DNA from: Sandaracinaceae bacterium | GTDB taxonomy: Bacteria > Myxococcota_A > Polyangia > Polyangiales > Houyiibacteriaceae | Length of the DNA: 64,000 bases | Direction: 5' to 3' | NCBI GenBank assembly: GCA_020633075.1 | Contig: JACKEI010000006.1 | Location: forward strand, 186,001-250,000 | Part shown: positions 1-9,436 of the stretch, piece by piece | How the letters are laid out: every line of letters begins with the position of its first letter | Numbering within the stretch: position 1 is the stretch's first letter | The notes under the pieces: generated by a model | The model's database searches: none | Told to the model about the DNA's origin: nothing | Seen by the model: only the letters and a program-made list of their open reading frames with translations | Made by a program: the position numbers and the translations under genes

Positions 1-1497
1 GAGCGCATCGACACGCTCAAGGACCCGGGCGACGACCCCACCATCCTGTTCCAGAACTGGGGCAAGAACCTGGACGGCGCGTCCATCGTGACCGGCGTCG
101 CGAAGGTGAACGGCAAGGACGTCGCCTTCTACGGCCACGACTTCACGCTGCGCGCAGGCTCCATGGACGCTACCAACGGCCGCAAGCTTGCCAACGTGAT
201 GCGTCTGGCCGGTGAGCGTGGCATCCCGCTGGTGGGCATGAACGACTCGGCGGGCGCGTACGTGCCGGCGGGCATCGGTGGCCTGGACGGCTACGCGGAG
301 GCCTTCACGGCGCTGCGCAAGATCAGCGGCCGCGTGCCCAGCGTGATGTGCATGTTCGGCTTCAACGCCGGCGGCGGCGCGTACCTGCCGCGCCAGGGCA
401 GCTTCGTGATCCAGCCGGAGGACACCTTCTTCGGCCTCACGGGGCCGGGCGTGGTCAAGAGCGTGCTCGGCGAGGACGTCACCCCAGACGAGCTCGGTGG
501 CCCCGGCGTGCACGGGCAGAGCGGCGTCGCGGACCTGACCGTCGCCGACGAGGTGGGCGCGCTGCGCACCGCGCGTCGCCTGCTGAGCTACCTGCCCAGC
601 AGCAACGAGGTGGCCCCGCCCTTCCAGGCCACCAGCGACGCGCTGGACCGCCCCACGCAGGAGATCGAGACGCTGCTGCGCAAGGCCTTCAACTCGCCGA
701 CCGGGTTCAACACGCCCATCGACGTGAGCATCCTGATCCAGCAGATCTGCGACCACGGCGACTACTTCGAGATCCAGCCGCAGCGCGCGCGCAACACCAT
801 CACCGCCTTCGGCCGCCTGGGCGGGCACGTGGTGGGAATCGTCGCCAACAACAGCGCCGTGAGCAGCGGGCAGATCGACGTGGCCGCTGCGCTCAAGAAC
901 GCGCGCTTCATCCGCTTCTGCAACATCTACAACATCCCGGTGGTCTTCATGGAAGACACCACCGGCTTCCTGCCCGGCCGTGACCAGGAGATGGCGGGCA
1001 TCGTGCAAGCCGGGCGGGCCATGCTGGACAGCATCATCGACCTGCGCACCCCGCGCCTCTTGATGATCATCCGCAACGCCTTCGGCGGCGCGTACGCGGC
1101 GTTCAACTGCTACGCGACGGGCGCCGACCACGTCATCGCCCTGCCCACCACGCGCGTGGCCGTGATGGGCCCCGCCGGCAAGGAGTTCGTCTACAAGACC
1201 GAGCTGCGCGCCGTGCGCGCCAAGGTGCCGGGGATGGTGCGCGACGCCGTCGCGGCCGGGAAGAGCGAGGCCGACGCCAAGGCGGAAGCCGACGCGTGGC
1301 TGAAGGCGCAGGAGGCGGGCTTCAACGCGCAGTACGAGCGCGAGCTGATGAACCCCAAGGAGGCGCTCAGCCTCGGCTCCATCAGCGAGATCGTGATGCC
1401 GCGCGAGCTGCGCGCCAACCTCATCAAGAGCCTCAACTTCTACCTCAGCACCTACAAAGTCGGTCCCATGCAGTCCGTGCAGCGGGAGTCCTTCTGA
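1..1497 (+). CDS. Acyl-CoA carboxylase carboxyltransferase subunit (5' end cut)
   Basis: Carboxyltransferase subunit of a biotin-dependent acyl-CoA carboxylase (acetyl-/propionyl-CoA type); it moves CO2 from carboxybiotin to an acyl-CoA. The frame is open from base 1 and reads ERIDTLKDPGDD before the first internal GTG at 88, which matches the family N-terminus, so the gene starts upstream of the window and perhaps 20-30 residues are missing. Two crotonase-like halves are visible: the oxyanion region GFNAGGGAYLP in the N-half and GGAYAAFNCYATGADHV in the C-half. The stop codon shares its A with the ATG of the biotin carboxylase gene, so the two are translationally coupled. Exact acyl-CoA preference cannot be read from the sequence. 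Confidence 0.93.
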   Translation, partial: ERIDTLKDPGDDPTILFQNWGKNLDGASIVTGVAKVNGKDVAFYGHDFTLRAGSMDATNGRKLANVMRLAGERGIPLVGMNDSAGAYVPAGIGGLDGYAEAFTALRKISGRVPSVMCMFGFNAGGGAYLPRQGSFVIQPEDTFFGLTGPGVVKSVLGEDVTPDELGGPGVHGQSGVADLTVADEVGALRTARRLLSYLPSSNEVAPPFQATSDALDRPTQEIETLLRKAFNSPTGFNTPIDVSILIQQICDHGDYFEIQPQRARNTITAFGRLGGHVVGIVANNSAVSSGQIDVAAALKNARFIRFCNIYNIPVVFMEDTTGFLPGRDQEMAGIVQAGRAMLDSIIDLRTPRLLMIIRNAFGGAYAAFNCYATGADHVIALPTTRVAVMGPAGKEFVYKTELRAVRAKVPGMVRDAVAAGKSEADAKAEADAWLKAQEAGFNAQYERELMNPKEALSLGSISEIVMPRELRANLIKSLNFYLSTYKVGPMQSVQRESF

Positions 1498-4298
1498 TGT
1501 CCTACGACGCCTACACGAACAATCCGCTCATCCACCGCGACCGCCGCTTGGGCCTGTCGGACTCCCGCTGGGTGCGCGAGTTCGCGTGCGACGACATGAG
1601 CGTGCTCATCGTCTGCCGCGGGCCCATCCGCAAGGAGGCCATCGACGTCTTCCGCGAGATGGGCATCACCAACATCGGCATCCTGCTCAGCGAGAAGGAC
1701 AGCATCGTGTACCCGCGCGCGCTGGCGCCGGAGCTGCGCATCCTGAACCCCGAGAACGTGCACGCGGTGCCGGACTACACGGGTGCCACCAAGGAAGAGC
1801 GGCAAGAGCGCGTGCAGCAGATGATCCGCATCTGCCGCAAGCACGGCTACAAGTACGTCTTCGCAGGCTACGGCTTCATGGCCGAGGACGTGGACTTCGT
1901 GCGCGCGCTCGAGACGGCGGGCGTCCGCTTCATCGGTCCCTGCAGCCACACGGTGGACGCGGCCGGTCGCAAGGACGAGGCCAAGCGCACCGCGCTGCAA
2001 GAGAACGTCAGCGTCACGCCGGGCATCAACGACGTGACCGCACGCACCCTCGTCGCGAAGGTGAAGGACCTGGCCGGTCTCAAGGCGCTGGCGGCCGAGA
2101 AGGGCCTCACCGTCCCGGAGCTCAGCGAAAGCGGGCTCGAGCTGGTGGTGCAGGCCGACGCCACGCTCGAGGCAGGCTACGCGAAGGGGCTCGACCTGAT
2201 CACGGTGGAGGAGCTGCAGGCCACGGTGCAGACCGAGTCGGCGGCCGTGCTGGCCCAGTACCCGGGCAACCGCATTCGTCTGAAGGCTATTGGCGGTGGC
2301 GGCGGCAAGGGGCAGCGCATCTTGAGCGACGCCAAGCACGCGCCCGGGCTGGTCTTGGAGATCCTCCAGGAGGTCAAGGCCACTGGCGTGGGCGACAACA
2401 AGAACGTGCTGATCGAGCTCAACATCGAGCAGACGCGGCACAACGAGATCCAGCTGCTGGGCAACGGCGAGTGGTGCATCTCGCTGGGCGGGCGCGACTG
2501 CTCCCTCCAGATGCACGAGCAGAAGCTGCTCGAGGTGTCCGTCACGCAGGAGAGCTTGCTCGAGGCGGCGGAGCGCCACGAGCGCGCGGGCAACAAGACC
2601 CAGGCGGCCGTGCTGCGCGCCGACATGGCCGTGCTCGCGGAAATGGAAGGCCAGGCGGAGCGCTTCGGCGCGGCCGTGAAGCTGGACTCGGCGAGCACCT
2701 TCGAGTGCATCGTGGAGGGCACCAACCACTTCTTCATGGAGGTGAACACGCGCATCCAGGTGGAGCACCGCGTGTCGGAGCTCTGCTACGCGCTGCGCTT
2801 CCGCAACCCGGAGGACACCGAGGACTACTTCGACGTGCTCTCCGTGGTGGAGATGATGGGCCTGTTGGCGCGCCACAAGGAGCGCCTGCCCAAGCCGGAG
2901 CGCATCCGTCGCGACGCCGCCGCCGTCGAGGCGCGCCTGAACGCGACCGACCGCTCGCTGTCGCCCCACGCGGGCGGCGAGATCATCGCGTGGAGCCATC
3001 CCATCGAGGGTGAGATCCGCGACGACCAGGGCATCAGCATGAAGAACCCGGATACGGGGCTGTTCATGCGCTACAAGCTCGCGGGCGCGTACGACTCCAA
3101 CGTGGCCCTGCTGCTCACCACGGGCAGCAGCCGCGGCGAGAGCTACGCCCGCTTGGCCGAGGTGCTGCGCCGCACGTCCATGCGCGGCCCGGACCTGGCC
3201 ACCAACCTCGAGTTCCACTACGGGCTGGTGCACTGGTTCTTGAGCAACGGGGTGGACGCCAAGCCCACCACCCGCTTCGTGGTGCCCTACCTGACGCTGG
3301 TGGGCCAGCTGAAGGAGGCCATGGACGCGCTCGACTTCGAGTACGCCTTCGACAGCGCCGCCAAGCGCTGCCTGCCCGCCAGCAAGGACCCCGCTGCGGT
3401 GAAGGCCGCGAAGGAGTGCGCCGTGCTCAAGCGCACGCTGGTGGACCGGCCCATGGCCCGTCTGGCCGAGGAGCCGCACATGCTCTCGGCGTGGCTGAGC
3501 GTGCACCGCAAGGACTTCCGCGTGGTCGACGGGCGCGTGGTGTTCCACCGCAACCCGGTGGCCATCCTGGAGGAGACCTACCACCTCCTGCACATGGAAG
3601 CGGAGCGCAACTCGCCCGCCGCGCACCGCATCTGGGAGAGCGATCAAGAGGTGCTGGACGAGGCGGGGGACTTCTACGAAGCGCTGCACGAGCGCGCGGG
3701 GGACCTCGCCTGGCCGGAGCTGGACGCCACGCTGCGCGGCAGCAAGGCCGCGTTCGGCTTCGACGACGCGACCTGGCAGCAGGTGCGCGCGGCGCACGCG
3801 GGCTTCCAGATGGGCTTGGAGCTGCTGGGCTTGCTGGTGCTCGTCGCCGACCAGGTCGGCTTCTACGACCTCGTGGTCAACGAGGACCTGACCATCACCA
3901 TCCCGGAGCGCCTCTTCGACGCGGATCTCCAGAAGCGCATGAAGAAGGTGCTGGTGCCGCCTCCCGCCACGAAGGCGGACGAGGTGGTCGCCGTGAGCGG
4001 CGGCATGTACTACGGCCAAGAGGGCCCGGGCATGCCCACGTTCGTGCACGAGGGCATGCACTTCGACGTGGGGCAGCCGCTCTACATCATCGAGGTCATG
4101 AAGATGTTCAACAAGGTGCCGGCCACCTTCGCGGGGACCATCGACAAGATCCTCATCGAGGGCGACGGGCAGATCGTGAGCAAGGGGCAGCCCCTGTTCA
4201 AGGTCACCCCGGACGAGCGCGTGGTGGACGTGGACGAAGAGGCGCTGGCAGCGGCCAAGCGGGCCAAGACCGACGAGCTCTTGGCACGCATCGGCTGA
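1497..4298 (+). CDS. Biotin carboxylase / biotin carboxyl carrier fusion, 933 aa
   Basis: Partner of the upstream carboxyltransferase: carboxylates biotin with ATP and bicarbonate and carries it on a C-terminal lysine. Start is the ATG overlapping the previous stop (TGATG). Visible parts: N-terminal carboxylase domain; ATP-grasp glycine loop IGGGGGKGQR (about residue 265); catalytic strand MEVNTRIQVEHRVSE (about 415); carboxylase C-domain with AYDSNVALLL; a long middle region; and a biotinyl domain with the EVMKM biotinylation site near residue 867. It is much longer than ordinary biotin carboxylases (about 450 aa) because about 80 residues are inserted before the ATP-grasp glycine loop and a linker of roughly 250 residues precedes the carrier domain. 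Function is well supported; substrate is not known. Confidence 0.9.
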   Translation: MSYDAYTNNPLIHRDRRLGLSDSRWVREFACDDMSVLIVCRGPIRKEAIDVFREMGITNIGILLSEKDSIVYPRALAPELRILNPENVHAVPDYTGATKEERQERVQQMIRICRKHGYKYVFAGYGFMAEDVDFVRALETAGVRFIGPCSHTVDAAGRKDEAKRTALQENVSVTPGINDVTARTLVAKVKDLAGLKALAAEKGLTVPELSESGLELVVQADATLEAGYAKGLDLITVEELQATVQTESAAVLAQYPGNRIRLKAIGGGGGKGQRILSDAKHAPGLVLEILQEVKATGVGDNKNVLIELNIEQTRHNEIQLLGNGEWCISLGGRDCSLQMHEQKLLEVSVTQESLLEAAERHERAGNKTQAAVLRADMAVLAEMEGQAERFGAAVKLDSASTFECIVEGTNHFFMEVNTRIQVEHRVSELCYALRFRNPEDTEDYFDVLSVVEMMGLLARHKERLPKPERIRRDAAAVEARLNATDRSLSPHAGGEIIAWSHPIEGEIRDDQGISMKNPDTGLFMRYKLAGAYDSNVALLLTTGSSRGESYARLAEVLRRTSMRGPDLATNLEFHYGLVHWFLSNGVDAKPTTRFVVPYLTLVGQLKEAMDALDFEYAFDSAAKRCLPASKDPAAVKAAKECAVLKRTLVDRPMARLAEEPHMLSAWLSVHRKDFRVVDGRVVFHRNPVAILEETYHLLHMEAERNSPAAHRIWESDQEVLDEAGDFYEALHERAGDLAWPELDATLRGSKAAFGFDDATWQQVRAAHAGFQMGLELLGLLVLVADQVGFYDLVVNEDLTITIPERLFDADLQKRMKKVLVPPPATKADEVVAVSGGMYYGQEGPGMPTFVHEGMHFDVGQPLYIIEVMKMFNKVPATFAGTIDKILIEGDGQIVSKGQPLFKVTPDERVVDVDEEALAAAKRAKTDELLARIG

Positions 4299-4397
4299 GC
4301 AGGGCGCGGCGACCCTGCCTGGGACGCCGGCCGCGACAGCGAACGAGAGCCGGCTCGGCCGCGGGACCCTTGGTGGGGTCGCGCAGCCTGCTGGCTC

Positions 4398-5045
4398 TCA
4401 TGCGTGTTGGGCGCTGCGCCTGCGCCGGTTGAACGCCAGTACCTGCTCCACCAGGTGCACGGGCGCGCTGCGCGGGTGGCCGCAGTCGAAGGGGGGCTGT
4501 GGGTCGTACTCGATGCCCAGCTGGATGGCCTTGGCGACATCCTCACCGCACAGCTCGGCGGTCAGCGTGAGGGCCATGTCGATGCCCGCGGAGACGCCCG
4601 CCGCCGTGACGATGCGGCCCACGGGGACCACACGACGGCTGACCGGGGTAGCGCCGTACGCGGCCAGGGCGTCCATGCGCGCCCAGTGCGTGGTGGCCTC
4701 GAGGCCGGTCAGCAGACCCGCTGCACCCAGCACCAACGAGCCCGTGCACACCGAGGTGGTGTAGCGGGAGCAGGCATCCAGGCGGCGCACGTGCTCGAGC
4801 ACGGTCGGGTCCGCGATCAGCGCGTCCACGCCGAAGCCACCGGGCACGAGCAGCACGTCGGCGGTCGGCACGTCGGCGAGGGCGACGTCGACCTGCAGCC
4901 CCAGCACCCGGTTGTCCGTGCGCACCAGCCCAGTGCGCGGACCGGCAAAGCAGACGTCTGCGCCGGGCAAGCGGCTCAGCACTTCGTAGGGGCCCACGAC
5001 GTCGAGCGCCGTGATGCCCTCGAACAGGACGAGAACGATCTTCAT
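4398..5045 (-). CDS. DJ-1/PfpI family protein (isonitrile hydratase-like)
   Basis: 215-residue stand-alone DJ-1/PfpI (class I amidotransferase-like) domain. The nucleophile elbow is SVCTGSLVLGAAGLL, with the cysteine typical of the InhA/isonitrile hydratase branch; the N-terminal strand VLLVPGGFG precedes it and THWA follows. A clear Shine-Dalgarno (GAGAGGA) lies upstream of the ATG. The gene follows the GlxA-type regulator gene by 34 bases on the same strand, so they are probably co-transcribed. Members of this branch act on small reactive molecules (isonitriles, glyoxals) but the substrate here is unknown. Confidence 0.85.
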   Translation of the reverse strand: MKIVLVLFEGITALDVVGPYEVLSRLPGADVCFAGPRTGLVRTDNRVLGLQVDVALADVPTADVLLVPGGFGVDALIADPTVLEHVRRLDACSRYTTSVCTGSLVLGAAGLLTGLEATTHWARMDALAAYGATPVSRRVVPVGRIVTAAGVSAGIDMALTLTAELCGEDVAKAIQLGIEYDPQPPFDCGHPRSAPVHLVEQVLAFNRRRRSAQHA

Positions 5046-5079
5046 GACTGTCTTCCTCTCTTGGTGCCGCCGGCGTGCG

Positions 5080-6048
5080 TCACGCGAAGCGACGGCGGTA
5101 CTCGTTGGGGGCCACGTTCAGCTGCCGCTGAAACGCGCGGCGCAGGGTCTCGACGCGGGCGAACCCGGCCTGCGCGGACACGGCCTCGATGTCCAGGGTG
5201 CTCGTCTCGAGCAGGCGGCGCGCGACCTCCACGCGAGCGCGCTCCACGAAGGCCGCCGGGGTGACACCGACCTCGGCGGCGAACGCGCGCGCGAAGTTGC
5301 GAGGGCTCATGCCCGCACGCGCCGAGAGCGCCGGCACGCGCAGGTCGGCCGTGGGGTGCTCGGCGATGTACGTCTGCAGGTCACGCAGGGGCTCTCGCTC
5401 GGCCAGCTGCGAGGAGAGCTGCGCGCTGAACTGCGACTGCCCGCCTGCGCGCCGCACGAACACCACCAGCTGCCGCGCGACGGTGAGGGCGACGTCGCGC
5501 CCGAGGTCCTGCTCCACGAGCGCGAGCGAGAGGTCCATGCCGGCGGTCACTCCCGCGGACGTCCACAGCTGTTGGTCGTGTACGTAGATGGCGTCGGAGC
5601 TGACCTGGGCGCTGGGATAGGCGGCTTGCAGCCGGGCCGCGTGGGCCCAGTGGGTCGTGGCCCGGCGCCCGTCCAACACGCCGGCCGCCCCCAACACGAA
5701 CGCCCCCGTACACACCGAGGCGACGCGGCGGCAGCGGGGCACCACACGCCGGACCCACGCGCTCACGGCGGGGTCGTGGCTGGCCCTGCGCGCGCCCGCG
5801 CCGCCTGCGATGAGCAAGGTGTCGACGGGCCCACGCACACCCGCGAAGGTGCCGTCCGGGACGATGCGCAGGCCGCTCTCGGTGCGCAAGACGGCGCGCG
5901 TGGCGGCCACGACGCTCACGCGGTAGCCCGGCGCGCTGGGGCGCTGGTGAGCCAACACGCGATGGGCGGCGTCGAACACCTCGAGCGGACCCACCAGGTC
6001 CAGCCCCTGAATCCCAGGGAACACGGCGATGACGACGCGGCGGCTCAT
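5080..6048 (-). CDS. GlxA-family AraC-type transcriptional regulator
   Basis: 322-residue regulator with an N-terminal DJ-1/PfpI-like sensory domain (residues about 3-180, elbow VCTGAFVLGAAGVLDG) and a C-terminal AraC helix-turn-helix pair (about 215-320, ending APNEYRRRF, the usual AraC signature). The ATG at 6048 begins MSRRVVIAVFPG, which aligns with the start of the family fold; the open frame runs 27 codons further upstream without matching anything. Its DJ-1 domain resembles the downstream enzyme, as if the sensor and the enzyme derive from one duplication. It probably controls the downstream DJ-1 gene. Confidence 0.87.
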   Translation of the reverse strand: MSRRVVIAVFPGIQGLDLVGPLEVFDAAHRVLAHQRPSAPGYRVSVVAATRAVLRTESGLRIVPDGTFAGVRGPVDTLLIAGGAGARRASHDPAVSAWVRRVVPRCRRVASVCTGAFVLGAAGVLDGRRATTHWAHAARLQAAYPSAQVSSDAIYVHDQQLWTSAGVTAGMDLSLALVEQDLGRDVALTVARQLVVFVRRAGGQSQFSAQLSSQLAEREPLRDLQTYIAEHPTADLRVPALSARAGMSPRNFARAFAAEVGVTPAAFVERARVEVARRLLETSTLDIEAVSAQAGFARVETLRRAFQRQLNVAPNEYRRRFA

Positions 6049-6150
6049 GGACAGAAGGTGCCCGCGCCGGCGCCTGGCAGCAATGACAATGACCGGGCGC
6101 TTTCTGCCACCGCACCCGTCGAGCACCACGCAGGCGCTCCGACAGTGCGC

Positions 6151-7572
6151 TCAGCGGCTGACGGGCGTGAGCGCGACCAGCACGTCGTCGTAGACCCCGC
6201 CGAAGTCTCCGTTGGACATGAGCACCACCACGTCCCCGGGCTCGGCGTGCGCGGCCACGCGGGTGGCGACCGAGGCCGTGTCGGGGGTGGCCTCGGCCAC
6301 GCGACCGGCCTGCCGCAGCTGCGCGACGATGGCCTCCACGTCCAGGCGCTGGTCGGCGGGGATCTCGGGGCGGCCCACGGGCGCGATGACCGAGACGTCA
6401 GCGGGCATGAACGCGGCCGGGTACTCGTCCTGGTGCATGCGCCGCGAGGCCGTCGCGCTGCGCGGCTCGAAGGCCGCGATGAGCCTGCCGCGCGGGTGCA
6501 GGCTGCGCAGCCCACGCAGGGTCTCGCGCACGGCCGTCGGGTGGTGCGCGAAGTCCTCGTAGACGTAGACGCCGCCCGCGACGCCCAAGAGCTCCTGGCG
6601 GCGCTTCACCCCGGCAAGCTGCGGCACCGTCTCCAGCACGGGCCCGAGCGGCAGCCCGGCTCCCTCCACCGCGGCGATGACGGCCGCGAGTACGTTGCGC
6701 GCGTTGTGGGCGCCCGACAGCGGGGAGTACACCCGCGACAAGAACGAGCCCCCGCCGAAGAGGTCGAAGGCCTGCGCTCCCGCCTCCACCGACGCAAGCG
6801 CGGCGGCGTACATGGGCGCGACGTCGCCGCAGTCGTCGCTGCCGAGCGCGTAGAAGCGCACCGGGCAGCGCGCCTGCTTGGCGAGCGCGCGGACCTCGGG
6901 ATCCCCCGCATACGCCACCAGCAGGCCGTCCTCGGGGATGCGCGCGATCAGCCCCTCGAAGGCCGCGCGGTACGAGGCCAGGTCCGGATAGATGTCCACG
7001 TGGTCGTGCTCCACCGAGGTCAGGATCACGACGCGTGGGTTGTACTGCCAGAACTTGGGGCTCTTCTCGAAGTAGGCGCTGTCGTACTCGTCGCCTTCGA
7101 TGACGAAGGGCGCGCCCGCACGACCGAGACGCGCGGCGCGGTCGAAGCCACGCGGCACGCCGCCGATGAGAAAGCCCGGGTCCGCTCCGTTGGCGTGCAG
7201 CAGCTGCGCCAGGATGGCCGTGGTGGTGGTCTTGCCGTGTGTGCCGGCCACCACGTAGCCGGGCCGGTCCTGCAGGAAGAGCTCGTTCAGCGTGCCGGGA
7301 AAGGAAGCGCAGCGCAGCCCGCGCTCGATGGCCGCGACGGCCTCCGGGTTGTCCTTGCGGCAGACGTTGCCCACCACCACCAGGTCCGGCGCGGAGTCCA
7401 GGTTGGCGGGGTCCCAGCCCGGCAGCGTGCGCACACCCCAGGCCTCGAGCGCCGGCCCCATGGGCGGGTAGAAGGCGCGGTCCGAGCCAGAGACGTCGTG
7501 CCCGGCGTCGCGCAGGAGCCCCGCGAGCGCGCCCATACCCGTCCCGCAGACGCCAATGAGGTGGATGTGCAT
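6151..7572 (-). CDS. mpl: UDP-N-acetylmuramate:L-alanyl-gamma-D-glutamyl-meso-diaminopimelate ligase
   Basis: Mur-ligase that reattaches recycled murein tripeptide to UDP-MurNAc in the cytoplasm. 473 residues, normal for Mpl. Visible: N-terminal Rossmann motif GVCGTGMGALAG, ATP P-loop GTHGKTTTTAI (about residue 110), EGDEYDSAYFEKSPKF and SVEHDHVDIYPD of the central domain, HNARNVLAA, and DFAHHPTAVRETL of the C-domain; the EGDEYD..F.KSPKF pattern separates Mpl from MurC. A TAAGCT hexamer ends 8 bases before the ATG. Presence of mpl indicates a Gram-negative meso-DAP peptidoglycan with recycling. Confidence 0.95.
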   Translation of the reverse strand: MHIHLIGVCGTGMGALAGLLRDAGHDVSGSDRAFYPPMGPALEAWGVRTLPGWDPANLDSAPDLVVVGNVCRKDNPEAVAAIERGLRCASFPGTLNELFLQDRPGYVVAGTHGKTTTTAILAQLLHANGADPGFLIGGVPRGFDRAARLGRAGAPFVIEGDEYDSAYFEKSPKFWQYNPRVVILTSVEHDHVDIYPDLASYRAAFEGLIARIPEDGLLVAYAGDPEVRALAKQARCPVRFYALGSDDCGDVAPMYAAALASVEAGAQAFDLFGGGSFLSRVYSPLSGAHNARNVLAAVIAAVEGAGLPLGPVLETVPQLAGVKRRQELLGVAGGVYVYEDFAHHPTAVRETLRGLRSLHPRGRLIAAFEPRSATASRRMHQDEYPAAFMPADVSVIAPVGRPEIPADQRLDVEAIVAQLRQAGRVAEATPDTASVATRVAAHAEPGDVVVLMSNGDFGGVYDDVLVALTPVSR

Positions 7573-7580
7573 CGCGCGGG

Positions 7581-7586
7581 AGCTTA
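7581..7586 (-). promoter_or_regulatory. -10-like hexamer, leaderless mpl
   Basis: TAAGCT, 8 bases before the mpl ATG; no Shine-Dalgarno is present between them. Confidence 0.4.
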
Positions 7587-7647
7587 GGGCGCACGCCGCG
7601 GGAAGTCGATCAACCGCGCTCGGGGAGTAGGGCCCGGGGTCAGCCGC

Positions 7648-8496
7648 TCAGCCCCCCGTGGCGCCCTCCTGGTCCGTAGGCAGCGTCAGGGTCACGGACA
7701 AGGGCTGCAGCGCACCGGCTCCGTCGACGCTGAGCTCGAAGGGCGCCCCGTCATAGCCGAGCCACCCCTGCTGGAAGAACGGATTGAGGGGACCGATGTA
7801 CGTGGCGTTGAGGTAGACCGTGCCGGCGCGCGGCGGATCATCCGCCGCAGAGACCCAGGTCTCACAGCGCAGGTCGGCGCACAGCAAGGGGTGCTCACCG
7901 TCGTAGTCCGGACCCTCGGGCGCGTAGTACCAGTACGCCGCGCTGCCGGGCACCAGCCGCTGCTGCGGGTCCACGAGGGACAGGGTGATCACGCCGCTCC
8001 CGACGGCGGGAGTCACGAGCTCGTCGCTGCCGTCCAGCTCCTCGGCCTGCGCGGCGTTGATCACGGCACGCCCGGTCTCGCCGTCGATGCAGTAGGTGCC
8101 GTAGCTCGGCAGCGTCAGGTGCAAGAGCTGCGACGGCCGCGCGCGGGTGCCCGGGTGCACGGTCGCAAACACGGACGCGTAGGGTTGGCACGCGTCCGTG
8201 GGCGTCGCCTCGGTCACACGCTCGGCCGAGACCACGATGCGCTCGTCGAAGGCCTCCTCGACGACCCACTCGGAGCACGGCGGCTCGCCCGTCTCGCAGG
8301 TCGCGGCCTCCGCGCCGAGCCAGAACGCGTCTCCGGGCTGAGGCTGGTAGAGCACACGACGCGCCAGCACGGGCTCCCCGTGTTCATTGACGACCAGGAT
8401 GCGGAGCGGTACGTCGGCGCCGCTCCCTCCATCGCCGCCACAAGCCGACACCGAGAGCACCACGGGCACACACACCAGCAACGCGCGCAACGACAT
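7648..8496 (-). CDS. Lipoprotein of unknown function, 282 aa
   Basis: Secreted lipoprotein. The signal peptide MSLRALLVCVPVVLSVSAC ends in a VSAC lipobox and is followed by a Gly/Ser/Asp linker. The mature part (about 260 residues) has no family I recognise; it holds scattered cysteine pairs (CETGEPPCSEW, LCADLRCETW) that may form disulfides, and the opening LRILVVNEHGEPV looks like an immunoglobulin/carboxypeptidase-regulatory-like strand. Start chosen at the ATG preceded by TAGCGT. It lies between mpl and a permease gene with no evident link to either. Confidence 0.75.
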   Translation of the reverse strand: MSLRALLVCVPVVLSVSACGGDGGSGADVPLRILVVNEHGEPVLARRVLYQPQPGDAFWLGAEAATCETGEPPCSEWVVEEAFDERIVVSAERVTEATPTDACQPYASVFATVHPGTRARPSQLLHLTLPSYGTYCIDGETGRAVINAAQAEELDGSDELVTPAVGSGVITLSLVDPQQRLVPGSAAYWYYAPEGPDYDGEHPLLCADLRCETWVSAADDPPRAGTVYLNATYIGPLNPFFQQGWLGYDGAPFELSVDGAGALQPLSVTLTLPTDQEGATGG

Positions 8497-8504
8497 GATG
8501 GCGC

Positions 8505-8510
8505 ACGCTA
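8505..8510 (-). promoter_or_regulatory. -10-like hexamer of the lipoprotein gene
   Basis: TAGCGT, 8 bases before the ATG at 8496. Confidence 0.4.
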
Positions 8511-8605
8511 TCGCGGCGCCGTGGCGCTCACCAACGCGCCTGCCTCGCCCCCTCGTGATTTCGTATTCCGGGAGTTAACAGCGAGCTCGAGAGCGAGCCC
8601 GTACC

Positions 8606-9385
8606 TCAGCCGCCCCATAGCTCCTGTGCCGCCACACCGAGGCAAGCCAGCACCACCAGCGCCGCGACGAAGCGCTTCAGCTGCTTCGGGTCCGCCTTCA
8701 CCGCGTACTTCACGCCCAGCACGGACCCCAGCGAGGTGGCGACGGCCAGGACCAGCGCCGGGGCCCAGGCCACCTGGTCGCGCGCGATGAACACCGCGAG
8801 GGAGGCCGCGCCGAAGCCCAGCGTGCACAGCATCTTCAGCGCGTTGGCGCGCACCAGGTCGTAGTGCAGCGTCCCCGCCAGCACCATCAGCAAGACGAAG
8901 CCCACCCCGGCCTGCACGAAGCCCCCGTACAGGCCCGCCGCGAAGAGCCCCAGCATGGCGCGCGGGTGGTCGGTCGCGCGCTTGGGCACGGCACCCTCGG
9001 GGGCGATGGCCGCGGGGCGTACCACCATGACCACCGCCATGGTCCCCATGGTCAGCAGGAGCACGGGCTTCAGGTAGCGCACCGGAAAGTACGACGCCGC
9101 CAGCGCTCCCAGCACCGCGCCGACCAGCGTTGGCGCAGCGATGTCGCGGATGGCGCGGGTGTCGAGCTTGCCCTCGCGGTGAAAGCGGTACGACCCCGTG
9201 GCGGCCTGAGAGAGCACGGCCACCCGGTTGCTGGCGTTGGCCACGTCTGCCGGCAGGCCCAGCGCCATGAGCGCCGGAACGGTCAGCAGGCTCCCGCCGC
9301 CAGCCAGCGTGTTGACGAAGCCGGCCACCAGACCGGCCAGCGTCATCAGGGCCAAGAGGCCCACGTCGTAGGAAGCCCAGGTCAT
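8606..9385 (-). CDS. TauE/SafE-family membrane permease
   Basis: 259-residue polytopic membrane protein of the sulfite exporter TauE/SafE family, with about seven to eight hydrophobic segments. Family hallmarks: GLVAGFVNTLAGGGSLLTVPAL at the N-terminus and, in the second half, AAGLYGGFVQAGVGFVLL, the paired half-repeats of this fold. Such proteins move sulfite, sulfonates or other organic anions; no sulfur gene is adjacent, so the substrate is open. A TAGCAT hexamer lies 15 bases upstream of the ATG and faces the divergent malyl-CoA lyase promoter. Confidence 0.85.
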   Translation of the reverse strand: MTWASYDVGLLALMTLAGLVAGFVNTLAGGGSLLTVPALMALGLPADVANASNRVAVLSQAATGSYRFHREGKLDTRAIRDIAAPTLVGAVLGALAASYFPVRYLKPVLLLTMGTMAVVMVVRPAAIAPEGAVPKRATDHPRAMLGLFAAGLYGGFVQAGVGFVLLMVLAGTLHYDLVRANALKMLCTLGFGAASLAVFIARDQVAWAPALVLAVATSLGSVLGVKYAVKADPKQLKRFVAALVVLACLGVAAQELWGG

Positions 9386-9400
9386 GGGGGGAGGCTCAGA

Positions 9401-9406
9401 ATGCTA
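9401..9406 (-). promoter_or_regulatory. -10-like hexamer of the permease gene
   Basis: TAGCAT on the minus strand, 15 bases before the ATG at 9385, giving at most a very short leader. Confidence 0.3.
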
Positions 9407-9436
9407 CGGCCGCTGGCACATTCTGCGCCTCGCGTC

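Noticed and set aside
1452..4061. 869-codon open frame antisense to the biotin carboxylase gene
   Set aside because: Low-complexity His/Leu/Val/Arg composition and no family match; it mirrors a strong gene and reflects high GC at third codon positions.
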